From an uncultured Alkalilimnicola sp. (lineage in GTDB: Bacteria > Pseudomonadota > Gammaproteobacteria > Nitrococcales > AK92), in the NCBI GenBank assembly GCA_937951875.1, contig CALGAN010000056.1, forward strand, positions 31,358-95,357: a DNA stretch of 64,000 nt. Direction: 5' to 3'. Below are positions 19,461 through 28,358 of the stretch, in pieces (position 1 is the first letter of the stretch; the number at the start of each line of letters is the position of its first letter). The notes below the pieces were generated by a model that ran no database searches, was not told the origin of the DNA, and saw only the letters and a list, made by a program, of their open reading frames with translations. The position numbers were made by a program, and so were the translations under genes.

Positions 19461-20807
19461 ATGCAACGGCTCCGATTCACCGTTCTCGTTTTGCTTTTGT
19501 CGGCCGCCTGCGCCGTCGGCGCGATGCCGGCGACGGACATCCACGAGTACACGCTCGACAACGGCCTGAAACTGGTGGTGCGGCCCGATCGGCGCGCGCC
19601 GGTGGTGGTGTCGCAGATCTGGTACAAGGTCGGCTCCAGCTACGAGCCGGCCGGGCTCACCGGCGTGTCGCACGTGCTCGAGCACATGATGTTCAAGGGC
19701 ACGCCGCGCTACCCGGTCGGCGAGTTCTCGCGGCTGATCGCGCTCAACGGCGGCCGCGAGAACGCCTTCACCTCGCGCGACTACACCGCCTACTACCAGC
19801 AGCTGGCGGCCGACCGCCTGGCGCTGTCGTTCGAGCTGGAAGCCGACCGCATGCGCAACCTGCGCATCCAGGAGAGCGAGTTCACCAAGGAAATCCAGGT
19901 GGTGATGGAGGAGCGCCGGCTGCGCACCGAGGACGATCCGATCAGCCTGGCGCTGGAGCGCTTCAACACCGTCGTCTACCCGCTCAGCCCCTATCGCAAT
20001 CCGGTGATCGGCTGGATGGGCGACCTGCAGGCGCTCACCGTCCAGGATCTGGAGCGCTGGTATCAGCAGTGGTACGCGCCCAACAACGCCATCCTGGTGG
20101 TGGCCGGCGACGTCGATCCGCAGGCGGTGAAGCGCCTGGCGGAGCAGCATTTCGGGCCGGTTCCGCGCCGCGCCGTGCCGCAGCCGAGGCCGCCGATCGA
20201 GCTGCACAATCCGGGGCCGCGCCGCTTGACCCAGCGGCTGCCGGCGCAGCTGCCCTATCTGACGGTGTCCTACAACGTGCCCTCGCTGGCCACCGCCACC
20301 GACCCGGCCGACGCCTATGCGCTGGACGTGCTGGCCGGCGTGCTCGACGGCGGCGAGAGCGCGCGCTTCGCCCGCGAGCTGGTGCGCGGCCGGGAGCTGG
20401 CGGCGGGCCTGAGCGCCGGCTACTCGATGACCACCCGGCTGGATTCGCAGTTCGCGGTGGCCGGCTATCCGGCGCCGGGCAAGACCCTGGACGAGCTGGA
20501 GGCGGCGGTGCTGGAGCAGATCGAGCGGCTGCGCCGCGAGCCGGTGGGCACCGAGGAGCTGGAGCGGGTCAAGAATCAGCTGATCGCCGATCATCTCTAC
20601 CAGCTCGATTCGATCTTCTACCAGGCCATGCAGATCGGGGTGCTGGAGACCACCGGCATCGGCTGGCGCGCGCTGCAGGAGTACGAGCGCAACATCCGCG
20701 CCGTCAGCGCCGAGCGGCTGCAGGCGGTGGCCGCCAAGTACCTGACCGAGGCACGGCGCGCCGTCCTGCACCTCGTCCCCGACAACGGCCAGAAAGGACA
20801 AGACTGA
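19461..20807 (+). CDS. M16 family zinc peptidase, active subunit
   Basis: A secreted insulinase-like metallopeptidase of 448 residues. A signal peptide (about 1-22) precedes the pitrilysin zinc motif HVLEH (His71, Glu74, His75), with the distal acidic ligand region at VVMEERR near residue 151. It pairs with the next gene, which lacks the motif; such active/inactive M16B pairs act as heterodimers. The ATG follows CGAGGAA. Substrate unknown. Confidence 0.92.
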   Translation: MQRLRFTVLVLLLSAACAVGAMPATDIHEYTLDNGLKLVVRPDRRAPVVVSQIWYKVGSSYEPAGLTGVSHVLEHMMFKGTPRYPVGEFSRLIALNGGRENAFTSRDYTAYYQQLAADRLALSFELEADRMRNLRIQESEFTKEIQVVMEERRLRTEDDPISLALERFNTVVYPLSPYRNPVIGWMGDLQALTVQDLERWYQQWYAPNNAILVVAGDVDPQAVKRLAEQHFGPVPRRAVPQPRPPIELHNPGPRRLTQRLPAQLPYLTVSYNVPSLATATDPADAYALDVLAGVLDGGESARFARELVRGRELAAGLSAGYSMTTRLDSQFAVAGYPAPGKTLDELEAAVLEQIERLRREPVGTEELERVKNQLIADHLYQLDSIFYQAMQIGVLETTGIGWRALQEYERNIRAVSAERLQAVAAKYLTEARRAVLHLVPDNGQKGQD

Positions 20808-22123
20808 TGCGACGCATGCGGACTTCCCTCCTTGGCCTGCTCCTGCTGCTGCCGGCGCTGGCCCAGGCCATCCCGCCGATCCAGCACTGGGTGCAGGAGG
20901 ACGGCGCCCGGGTTTACTTCGTCGCCACCGACGCCCTGCCGATCGTCGACGTGCGGCTGACCTTCGACGCCGCCGCCGCCCGCGACGGCAAGCTGCCCGG
21001 CCTGGCGCGGCTCACCAATGGCCTGCTCGACCAGGGCAACGGCGGGCTGAGCGCCGACGAGGTGGCGGCGCGCTTCGAGCAGGTCGGCGCGCGTCTGTCG
21101 GGCGGCAGCGAGCGCGACATGGCCTGGCTGCAGCTGCGCAGCCTCAGCGAGCCGAAGGCGCTGAACGCCGCCATCGACACGCTGGCGCTAGTGCTGGGCA
21201 AGCCGGAGTTTCCGGCGGCGGCGGTGGAGCGCCAGCGCCGGCAGATGCTGGTCGCCCTGCAGGCGGTGAAGCAATCGCCGGACAAGCTCGGCGAGCGCGC
21301 TTTCTACCAGGCCATCTACGGCGACCACCCGTACGCCACGCCGCCGAGCGGCACCGAGGACAGCGTCAAGGCCATCCGCCGCGACGACGTGGTGGCGTTC
21401 TACCGGCGCCACTACACGGCACCGAACGCCGTGGTGGCGCTGACCGGGGATCTCAGCCGCGAGCAGGCCGCCGCCATCGCCCGCACGCTCACCGCCGGGC
21501 TGCCGCGCGGCGAGGCGCCGCCGCCGCTGCCGCCGGTGCCCAAGCCGACCCAGGGCGCGCAGCACCGGGTGCCGTTCGCGTCCAGCCAAACCCACGTGTA
21601 CATCGGCGCGCCGGCCATCGACCGCGCCAGCCCGGACTACTTCGCCTTCGCGGTCGGCAACCACGTGCTCGGCGGCGGCGGCCTGGTGTCGTTGCTGAAC
21701 CAGGCCATGCGCGAGCAGCGCGGCCTGTCCTACAGCAGCGCCAGCTACTTCGTGCCCTCGGCGCGGCCGGGTCCGTTCATCATTTCCACCCAGGTCCGCA
21801 ACGAGCGGGTGGACGAGGCGCTGGAGGTGATCCGGCAGCTGTTCCGGCAGCTGCGCAGCGAGGGTCCGAGCAAGGAGCAGCTGGACGCCGCCAAGCGCAA
21901 CATCACCGGCAGCTTCCCGCTGAGCCTGGACAGCAACAGCGACATCGTCGCCCAGCTGTCGGCGATCGGCTTCTACCGGCTGCCGCTCGACTACCTCGAC
22001 AACTACGTCCGCCGCGTCGAGCAGGTCAGCGCCGAGGACATCCGCAAGGCCTTCCAGACGCACCTCGATCCCGACACCATGACCACCGTCCTGGTCGGTC
22101 CGGCCCCCGAGCAACAACCGTGA
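20807..22123 (+). CDS. M16 family peptidase, non-catalytic subunit
   Basis: A 438-residue secreted M16 protein starting with a signal peptide (about 1-21). The position of the zinc motif reads GLARLTNGLLDQG, so HxxEH is lost and it cannot bind zinc itself. The C-terminal M16 half is intact and includes the Arg-Tyr substrate-binding type region REQRGLSYSSASYF. The ATG overlaps the stop of the active-subunit gene (TGATG), consistent with equal production of the two. Confidence 0.92.
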   Translation: MRRMRTSLLGLLLLLPALAQAIPPIQHWVQEDGARVYFVATDALPIVDVRLTFDAAAARDGKLPGLARLTNGLLDQGNGGLSADEVAARFEQVGARLSGGSERDMAWLQLRSLSEPKALNAAIDTLALVLGKPEFPAAAVERQRRQMLVALQAVKQSPDKLGERAFYQAIYGDHPYATPPSGTEDSVKAIRRDDVVAFYRRHYTAPNAVVALTGDLSREQAAAIARTLTAGLPRGEAPPPLPPVPKPTQGAQHRVPFASSQTHVYIGAPAIDRASPDYFAFAVGNHVLGGGGLVSLLNQAMREQRGLSYSSASYFVPSARPGPFIISTQVRNERVDEALEVIRQLFRQLRSEGPSKEQLDAAKRNITGSFPLSLDSNSDIVAQLSAIGFYRLPLDYLDNYVRRVEQVSAEDIRKAFQTHLDPDTMTTVLVGPAPEQQP

Positions 22124-22698
22124 AACGAGGCAGCAATCAACTACGCATCATCGCCGGCGAGTGGCGCGGGCGGCGGCTGAGCTTTCCCGACAGCGACGGG
22201 CTGCGACCGACCGGCGACCGGGTGCGCGAAACCCTGTTCAACTGGCTGCAGCCCTATATCCCCGGCGCGCGCTGCCTGGACCTGTTCGCCGGCAGCGGCG
22301 CGCTCGGGCTGGAGGCGCTCTCCCGCGGCGCCGAGGAAGCGGTGTTCGTGGAGCGGGCGCGACCGGCGGTGCAGGCGCTGGAGGCGAATCTGCAGAAGCT
22401 CCAGGCCAAGGGTGCGCAGGTGCTGCAGGGCGATGCCCTGCGCTACCTGGCCGGCCCGGCGCGGCGCTTCGATGTGGTTTTTCTTGATCCGCCGTTCGGC
22501 TCCGATATCATCGGGGACTGTTGTTCCCGGCTCGAGGAAGGCGGCTGGCTCAGCGACGGCGCCTTGATCTACCTGGAGCACGACGCCGCCAGGCCGCTGC
22601 CGCCGCTGCCGGCCGGGTGGTCCCTTCACCGCAGCGGCCGCGCCGGGCAAGTGGCGTTCCATCTGGCGCGGCGCACCGGAAATTCCTCCAACCAATAG
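22120..22698 (+). CDS. rsmD: 16S rRNA (guanine(966)-N2)-methyltransferase RsmD
   Basis: Methylates G966 of 16S rRNA (E. coli numbering). The 192-residue protein has RIIAGEWRGRRL at the N-terminus, RPTGDRVRETLFNWL, the SAM-binding LDLFAGSGALGLEALSRG and the catalytic DPPF motif. The GTG start overlaps the preceding stop (GTGA). The order rsmD-coaD is conserved in proteobacteria. Confidence 0.95.
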   Translation: MKRGSNQLRIIAGEWRGRRLSFPDSDGLRPTGDRVRETLFNWLQPYIPGARCLDLFAGSGALGLEALSRGAEEAVFVERARPAVQALEANLQKLQAKGAQVLQGDALRYLAGPARRFDVVFLDPPFGSDIIGDCCSRLEEGGWLSDGALIYLEHDAARPLPPLPAGWSLHRSGRAGQVAFHLARRTGNSSNQ

Positions 22699-22711
22699 GG
22701 CTTAAGCGAGC

Positions 22712-23200
22712 ATGGCGGTCACGGCGATCTATCCCGGCACCTTCGACCCGATCACCAACGGCCACACCGATCTGGTGGAGCGCGGCGCCAAGCTGTTCGA
22801 CACCCTGATCGTGGCGGTGGCGGCCTTCCCCAACCCGAGCAAGAAGCCGGCCTTCACGGTCGAAGAGCGCCTGGAGATGGCGCGGATGGTGTTGGGCCAC
22901 ATCCCCAACGTCAAAGTCGAATCGTTCAGTACGCTCCTGGCGGAGTTCGTGAAGGCGCGCAATGCCCAGGTGATCCTGCGCGGCCTGCGCGCGGTCTCGG
23001 ACTTCGAGTACGAATTCCAGCTGGCCGCCATGAACCGGCAGCTGGTGGACGCCCAGACCATCTTCCTCACCCCGGGCGAGCAGTACTCCTACATCTCCTC
23101 CAGCCTGGTGCGCGAGGTAGCCAGCCTGGGCGGCGACGTCAGCAAGTTCCTCCACCCCGAGGTGAACAAGGCGCTGATGGCGCGGGTGCGCCGCGTCTGA
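22712..23200 (+). CDS. coaD: Phosphopantetheine adenylyltransferase
   Basis: Penultimate step of coenzyme A synthesis, joining 4'-phosphopantetheine to AMP. It has 162 residues with the nucleotidyltransferase YPGTFDPITNGH motif at the N-terminus, RGLRAVSDFEYE and the C-terminal YSYISSSLVREVA motif. All expected residues are present. It is 13 bp after rsmD. Confidence 0.97.
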   Translation: MAVTAIYPGTFDPITNGHTDLVERGAKLFDTLIVAVAAFPNPSKKPAFTVEERLEMARMVLGHIPNVKVESFSTLLAEFVKARNAQVILRGLRAVSDFEYEFQLAAMNRQLVDAQTIFLTPGEQYSYISSSLVREVASLGGDVSKFLHPEVNKALMARVRRV

Positions 23201-23270
23201 ACGCCCGGAACGCAGTACGGGCGGCGCGGTCTAACGCGCTGCCCCGTTTGAGCAGTACAGTACCCACGCC

Positions 23271-23528
23271 ATGGCTTTGATCATCACCGACGAATGCATC
23301 AACTGCGACGTCTGTGAGCCGGTCTGCCCCAACCAGGCCATCTATCAGGGCGCCGAGATCTACGAGATCGACCCCGACCGTTGCACCGAGTGCGTCGGTC
23401 ATTTCGACAAGCCGCAGTGCCAGCAGATCTGCCCGGTGGAGTGCATCCCCCAGGATCCGAATCGGCGCGAGACGCACGAGCAGCTTTACGCCAAGTACCT
23501 GCGGCTGAGCGCAGAAGCCGGGTCGTAG
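23271..23528 (+). CDS. YfhL-type 2[4Fe-4S] ferredoxin
   Basis: An 85-residue ferredoxin with two clusters. The first motif is CINCDVCEPVCP and the second includes CTECVGHFDKPQCQQICP, with the insertion between Cys residues that marks the Alvin/YfhL family. A C-terminal extension follows (about 60-85). The electron partner is unknown. It follows coaD, a common arrangement in gammaproteobacteria. Confidence 0.93.
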   Translation: MALIITDECINCDVCEPVCPNQAIYQGAEIYEIDPDRCTECVGHFDKPQCQQICPVECIPQDPNRRETHEQLYAKYLRLSAEAGS

Positions 23529-23596
23529 CGCGCCGACGGACTTCTCGCCGACGTGGGGCGGGCGATCGCCTGGCCACTAAGAACGAGGAAACGACC

Positions 23597-24109
23597 ATGG
23601 GTAAAGCTCGCATCGCCGGCGTCTTGCTCGTCGCCTTCCTGGCGGCGGCCTGCGCCCAGACGGAGAAGCGTCCGTACCAGGATCCGACCGACGGTCCCAA
23701 CGCCTTCGTCACCTTCCACAACGACAGCCCCGGCCGCGCCAGCGTCGCCGTCTACGACGACGCGGCGCGCTGCAACGGCCGCCGCTTCCTGCCCGACCTG
23801 CTGGTCGGCGAGCAGAACACGGTGCGGGTGCGCGCCGGGCAGCCGCTGGCCTTCACCTTCCGCTACGCCGTGCCCAACACCACGCCACAGCGCTACTGCT
23901 CGGTGACGGCGACCTTCGACCCGCAGGCCGAGGCACGCTACCTGGTGTCGATGCGCCAGACCGGCGACTCCTGCACCACCGAGGTCGGCCAGGTCGAGCT
24001 CGGCGCTGACGGCCGCTTGCGCCCGATCGGCGGCGTCAAGGTAATCCAGCGCCTGCCGGCCAAGGAGCCGGCCGACGAATCCGGACCGTTCTGTCTGCCA
24101 GTGCCGTAG
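23597..24109 (+). CDS. Putative lipoprotein of unknown function
   Basis: A 170-residue protein with a lipoprotein signal (FLAAAC; lipid-anchored Cys at about residue 19) after an ATG with an upstream GAGGAAA. The mature part is rich in Thr, Val, Asp and Pro and looks like an all-beta domain, with additional Cys residues (CNGRRF, YCSVT, CTTEVG, FCLP) that could pair in the periplasm. I do not recognise the family. Co-oriented with greB 16 bp later. Confidence 0.75.
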   Translation: MGKARIAGVLLVAFLAAACAQTEKRPYQDPTDGPNAFVTFHNDSPGRASVAVYDDAARCNGRRFLPDLLVGEQNTVRVRAGQPLAFTFRYAVPNTTPQRYCSVTATFDPQAEARYLVSMRQTGDSCTTEVGQVELGADGRLRPIGGVKVIQRLPAKEPADESGPFCLPVP

Positions 24110-24125
24110 TCATCGATCGTTGACC

Positions 24126-24635
24126 ATGTCCCGCTATCGACCGCCGCAACCGCCCAGCTCCAAGTACATCACCGCGGAAGGCTACCGCCGTCTGCAGGAG
24201 GAGCTGGAATACCTGTGGAAAGTGAAGCGCCCGCAGGTGACGGCCGCCGTCGCCGAGGCCGCCGCCCAGGGCGACCGCTCCGAGAACGCCGAGTACACCT
24301 ACGGCAAGAAACAGCTGCGCGAGATCGACCGCCGCATCCGCTTCCTGTCGAAGCGGCTGGACGACATGGTGGTGGTCGACCGCCTGCCCGACGACCAGAG
24401 CCGGGTGTTCTTCGGCGCCTGGGTACGGCTGGAGGACGACGACGGCAAGGAGCTGACCCTGCGCATCGTCGGCCCCGACGAAATCGACCCGGCCAGGAAC
24501 TGGATCAGCATCGATTCGCCCATGGCACGGGCGCTGCTGAAGAAGACCGTGGACGACGAGGTGCGGGTGCAGCTGCCCAAGGGCGAGGCGCGCTACTTCA
24601 TCACCGAGATCCGCTACCAGCCGTTCGAGGACTGA
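24126..24635 (+). CDS. greB: Transcription elongation factor GreB
   Basis: Stimulates cleavage of backtracked RNA by RNA polymerase. The 169-residue protein has the N-terminal coiled coil with the acidic tip (QGDRSENAEYTYGKKQLRE) and the C-terminal FKBP-like domain. KYITAEGYRRLQEELEYLW and the basic start place it with GreB rather than GreA. The ATG at 24126 is used; a TTG two codons earlier is less likely. Confidence 0.94.
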   Translation: MSRYRPPQPPSSKYITAEGYRRLQEELEYLWKVKRPQVTAAVAEAAAQGDRSENAEYTYGKKQLREIDRRIRFLSKRLDDMVVVDRLPDDQSRVFFGAWVRLEDDDGKELTLRIVGPDEIDPARNWISIDSPMARALLKKTVDDEVRVQLPKGEARYFITEIRYQPFED

Positions 24636-24678
24636 GCCGCTATCCCCGCGCCAGCGCGGCGCGGTAACGACGGCGCCC

Positions 24679-25494
24679 TCAACGCTGGCAGCGCGGGCAG
24701 TAATAGGTAGCGCGCTGCCCCAGCCGCTCCACCCGCACCGGCGCGCCGCAGGCCGGGCAGGGCTGGTCGGCGCGGCCGTAGACCCGCAGCTGCTGGCTGA
24801 AATAGCCGGGCTTGCCCTCGCCGCCGACGAAATCGCGCAAGGTGGTGCCGCCGGCGGCGATGGCGGCCTCCAGCACCTCGCGCACCGCCGCCGCCAGGCG
24901 GCGGTAGCGCGCAAGGCCAATGTCGCCGGCCGGCCGGCTCGGGTGGATGCCGGCCAGGAACAGCGCCTCGTTGGCGTAGATATTGCCCACACCCACCACC
25001 ACCTTGCCGTCCATGAGGAAGGCCTTCACCGGCACGGCGCGGCCGCGCGCGCGGCGGTACAGATAATCGCCGTCGAAATCGGGGCTCCAGGGCTCCGGGC
25101 CGAGCCCGGCGAGCAGCGGGTGCGCCAGCGGGTCGCCCTCGATCCAGTGGAAGCTGCCGAACCGGCGCGGATCGGTGTAGCGCAGCACGGCGCCGGAATC
25201 CAGGCTAATGTCGATGTGCTCGTGCCGGCCCGGCTCACGCGGCTGCGGCAGCACCCGCAGGCTGCCCGACATACCCAGGTGCACCATCAGCGTCCCGGCG
25301 TCGGTACGGAACAGCAGATACTTGGCACGCCGCTCCAGCCGCTCGATGCGCCGGCCGAGCAGCCGCTCGGCGAGATCGGCCGGTACCGGCCAGCGCAGCC
25401 GGCCCTCGCGCACGGCGAGCGCGGCGACACGACGGCCTTCGACGTGCGGCGCGAGCCCGCGCCGCGTGGTCTCTACTTCGGGCAATTCCGGCAT
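24679..25494 (-). CDS. mutM: Formamidopyrimidine-DNA glycosylase
   Basis: Removes 8-oxoguanine and FapyG and nicks the strand. It has 271 residues, starting MPELPEVETTRRGL (catalytic Pro2 and Glu3 after Met removal) and ending in a four-Cys zinc finger (CPACGAPV ... YYCPRCQ). The void-filling and Lys60-type segment KYLLFR is also present. It converges on greB, and the 43-bp gap holds no obvious terminator. Confidence 0.97.
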   Translation of the reverse strand: MPELPEVETTRRGLAPHVEGRRVAALAVREGRLRWPVPADLAERLLGRRIERLERRAKYLLFRTDAGTLMVHLGMSGSLRVLPQPREPGRHEHIDISLDSGAVLRYTDPRRFGSFHWIEGDPLAHPLLAGLGPEPWSPDFDGDYLYRRARGRAVPVKAFLMDGKVVVGVGNIYANEALFLAGIHPSRPAGDIGLARYRRLAAAVREVLEAAIAAGGTTLRDFVGGEGKPGYFSQQLRVYGRADQPCPACGAPVRVERLGQRATYYCPRCQR

Positions 25495-25498
25495 GCGC

Positions 25499-26287
25499 CT
25501 ACTCCGCTCGCCGTGCCGACAGCACCGCGAGCGTATCGGCGCTGACGTGATAAGCCAGTCCCAGATCCGGCCGCAGCAGCCGCGGCTGATCGCCTTCCAC
25601 CACCTGCCAGTGCAGGCGCTCGCCGCTCTCCAGCACCACGTACAGATCGGCGCCGGTCACGCCGGGCCGCAGCGGCTTGACCACGCTGGCGCTGGCCTCC
25701 TCCCAGCGGGCGGCGAGCACCCGATGGTGCTCGGCCAGGTAGCGGCGGCCGTCGGCGGTCTCCACCGCCGCCACCTGCGCGCCCGGCGGCAGCAGCCGGC
25801 GGTCGATGAAGTTCCACCAGGGACCGGCCGCCAGCGCCGACACCCCCTCGGCCAGCAGCAGCACCTGATCGCCGCGCAGCACGTAACGGCGGCCGCTGAT
25901 CGACTCCAGGTCGCCGAAGGCGAAGCGCTCGTCGTCGAAGCGCAGCACCGTTTTCGGCGCGGCCAGCCCAAGGACCGCCCGATCCAGGCGCTCGCCGTTC
26001 GGCAGGCGCTCGGCCGGCAGCGCCAGGAACCGCAGCAGCATGTCCACGTGCGGCTCGCTGGCCGGCAGTGGGCGCGGCCGCAGCAGCCGCCAGCGGCCGT
26101 CGGCGCCGCGCTCCAGCTCCAGCACCGCTTCGCCACCGCGCTCGACGACGATGCTGCGCACCGTCGCGCGATCGCGCGTGGAAACACGATTCTCGGCGCC
26201 GTCGGAGCGCACCTCGCGGTACACCCACCAGCCGAGCAGCAGCGCCGCGAGCAGCAGCGCCAGGTTGAGCAGGGCGCGAGCGCGCAT
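25499..26287 (-). CDS. DUF4340 domain-containing membrane-anchored protein
   Basis: A 262-residue protein with one N-terminal membrane anchor (about 5-22) and a repeated beta-rich extracytoplasmic part typical of DUF4340 (WRLLRP, RFDDERFAFGDLE, RRYVLRGDQVLLL). It completes an ABC operon (ATPase, permease, GldG-like, DUF4340) found in many gram-negatives. The substrate is unknown. Its ATG overlaps the stop of the GldG-like gene, and its own stop is 4 bp before the mutM start, so mutM may be co-transcribed. Confidence 0.82.
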   Translation of the reverse strand: MRARALLNLALLLAALLLGWWVYREVRSDGAENRVSTRDRATVRSIVVERGGEAVLELERGADGRWRLLRPRPLPASEPHVDMLLRFLALPAERLPNGERLDRAVLGLAAPKTVLRFDDERFAFGDLESISGRRYVLRGDQVLLLAEGVSALAAGPWWNFIDRRLLPPGAQVAAVETADGRRYLAEHHRVLAARWEEASASVVKPLRPGVTGADLYVVLESGERLHWQVVEGDQPRLLRPDLGLAYHVSADTLAVLSARRAE

Positions 26288-27606
26288 CAGCCGCGCCTCC
26301 GCCGCCAGTAGGCCCAGACCGCGCCGGCTGCCAGCAGCAACGGCAGCGCCAGGAAGAAGCCGAAACCGATCAGCAGCGTCTCGATGCGGCCGAACTCGAT
26401 CACCTGATCAGGGGCGGCATGGGTGTAACTATCCAAGAACAGCTCCGATTCGGTCAGCCAGTCCACCAGATTCAGCCCCAGGCGCAGGTTGGCGCCGTTG
26501 CCCAGGTACATGTTGGAGAGAAAATCGCCATCGCCCAGCACCGCCACCCGCTGGCGGCCGCCGTCCAGCGCCCGACTCAGGGTCAGGCCCAGAGCCAGGG
26601 GCGGCGCGTTGCGCACGATCGGCAGCGGCTGCCCTGGCCGGTAGTCCTCCAGCAGGAACTGACCGCCCTCGGCCACCAACAGCGGCTGCACCTCCCAGCC
26701 CTCGGCGGGGCCGCGCAGCGCCTGCGCCTGCGGCAACAGCACTGGCGCGTTGAGGCGAGCGACGGCCGGATGCGGCGGATGGGTTTCCAGCAGCACCAGG
26801 CGCGGATCGGCGGTGCCCAGGGTCGCCGCCGCCAGCGGGTCGAGCACCACGCCCGGCAGCCACTCCACGCCGAGCGCGCGGCCAAGGTCGGCGAGATGCG
26901 CCTCCTCGCCCGGGTCGCCCAGCCACAGCAGGTTGCCACCGCGCGCGACGTAGTCCAGCAGCGCCCGCCGCTCGCCGGGCAGCAGCTCGGTCTGGGGCGG
27001 CGTGAGCACCAGCAGCGCGACGTTGTCGGCAAGCGGCTCGCGGCTCAGATTGACCGGCAGCAGCCGGTAGCCCTTCTCCTCCAGCGCCCGGCCGAACGCG
27101 CCCAGATCGAAATTGGCCTCGCCCAGCAGGCTGCGCTCGCCGTGCCCGACCAGGAAGGCGATGTACTGACCCTGCCGGCGCAGCAACCGCTCCAGCGCGG
27201 CGCTGACACGCGCCTCGGTGGGCACGGCCACCCGCTCCTGGCGGCCGCCGTAGTCGAGCACCAGCTCGCCCTGGCGCTGCACGCCCAGGGCGCGCACCCG
27301 GTCGGGCCTAGCCTCGGGATCGATCAGCTCGTAATCGACCAGCGGGCTGGCCTCGGCGTAGCGCGCCAGCAACTCGCGCACGTGGCGGTGCAGCACGTTG
27401 CCGGGCGAAACGAAAGCCTGCACCCGCAGCTCGCCGTCGAGCCGCGCCAGCAGCTGCCGGCTGGGTTCGGACAGCCCGGCGGCGTAGCTACCGCCCCAGT
27501 GCCAGACCACGTTGCCACGCTCGGTCAGCCAGGCCGCCAGCCCCAGCACGATCAGCAGCAGCACCACGAAAAGCGCGCCGTGCAGGCGCAGCCACAGCTG
27601 CCTCAT
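26287..27606 (-). CDS. GldG-like ABC transporter accessory protein
   Basis: A 439-residue protein with one N-terminal and one C-terminal hydrophobic segment (about 12-28 and 410-432) and a large extracytoplasmic region. The pattern YIAFLVGHGERSL and ALLVLTPPQTELLPGERRAL matches the GldG/ABC-2 auxiliary family, whose central domain resembles a glutamine-amidotransferase-like fold. By homology it works with the adjacent ATPase and permease. Gliding is not implied; many non-gliding bacteria carry this set. It overlaps both neighbours by 1-4 bp. Confidence 0.85.
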   Translation of the reverse strand: MRQLWLRLHGALFVVLLLIVLGLAAWLTERGNVVWHWGGSYAAGLSEPSRQLLARLDGELRVQAFVSPGNVLHRHVRELLARYAEASPLVDYELIDPEARPDRVRALGVQRQGELVLDYGGRQERVAVPTEARVSAALERLLRRQGQYIAFLVGHGERSLLGEANFDLGAFGRALEEKGYRLLPVNLSREPLADNVALLVLTPPQTELLPGERRALLDYVARGGNLLWLGDPGEEAHLADLGRALGVEWLPGVVLDPLAAATLGTADPRLVLLETHPPHPAVARLNAPVLLPQAQALRGPAEGWEVQPLLVAEGGQFLLEDYRPGQPLPIVRNAPPLALGLTLSRALDGGRQRVAVLGDGDFLSNMYLGNGANLRLGLNLVDWLTESELFLDSYTHAAPDQVIEFGRIETLLIGFGFFLALPLLLAAGAVWAYWRRRRG

Positions 27607-28358
27607 GCCTGCACCCTCAGCGCGTCCAGCCGCCGCACGGTCAGCGCCAGCAACCCGCCGGTGAGCAGCAGGTAGTACGCCAGATCGGCGCTGGCGACCT
27701 GTCCCATCAGAAACGGTTGATAGTGGCCGAGCAGCCCCAGGTAGGCGAGCACGCCGCCGTCGGCGCCGACCACGCCGTCGCGCAGCACCATCAGCAGCAG
27801 GCCGGCGGCGAAGGTCAGCAGCGCCGCCAGCCCAGGGCGCGCGGTCAGCGCCGAGGCCCACAGGGCCAGCGCCAGCAGCGTCGCCGCCAGCAGCAGCAGT
27901 CCCAGCAGCGCCGCCGCCAGCCGCCCAAGATCGAGCGCGGTGCCCAGCAGCAGGCTCAGCGGCATGGCCGCCCACAGCAGCAGCGCCACCAGCACGAAAG
28001 CCAGCCCGCCCAGGTACTTGCCCAGCACCAGCTGCAGCGACGACACCGGCGCCGCCAGCAGCAGCGGCAGGGTGTGCGCCTGCCGCTCCTCGGCCAGCAG
28101 CCGCATGGCCAGCAGCGACACGGCCAACAGCAGCAGCACCAGCAGCCGCGCATCGGCCAGGAATGCGGCGGCCACCAGCTCGGTGGCGCCGTAGCCGCTG
28201 CCCAGGGTCACCAACAGCGGCTGGTACTGGCTCTGGTAGGCCTCCACCCGGGACAAGAACACCCAGGCCAGCAGCGCCTGCGACAACGCCAGCAGCAGCC
28301 AAGGCAGCGGCGTGGCGAACAACGCTTTGAATTCGCGCCGGGCGATCGCGCCGATCAT
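27603..28358 (-). CDS. ABC-2 type permease (GldF-like)
   Basis: A 251-residue integral membrane protein with six hydrophobic segments, starting MIGAIARREFKALFATPLPW, the usual cytosolic entry helix of ABC-2 permeases. ATGA overlaps link it to the ATPase upstream and the GldG-like gene downstream. Substrate unknown. Confidence 0.88.
   Translation of the reverse strand: MIGAIARREFKALFATPLPWLLLALSQALLAWVFLSRVEAYQSQYQPLLVTLGSGYGATELVAAAFLADARLLVLLLLAVSLLAMRLLAEERQAHTLPLLLAAPVSSLQLVLGKYLGGLAFVLVALLLWAAMPLSLLLGTALDLGRLAAALLGLLLLAATLLALALWASALTARPGLAALLTFAAGLLLMVLRDGVVGADGGVLAYLGLLGHYQPFLMGQVASADLAYYLLLTGGLLALTVRRLDALRVQA

Noticed and set aside
22120..22698. Frameshift between the second M16 peptidase and rsmD
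   Set aside because: The change of frame is a GTGA overlap of two complete genes, each of normal length.
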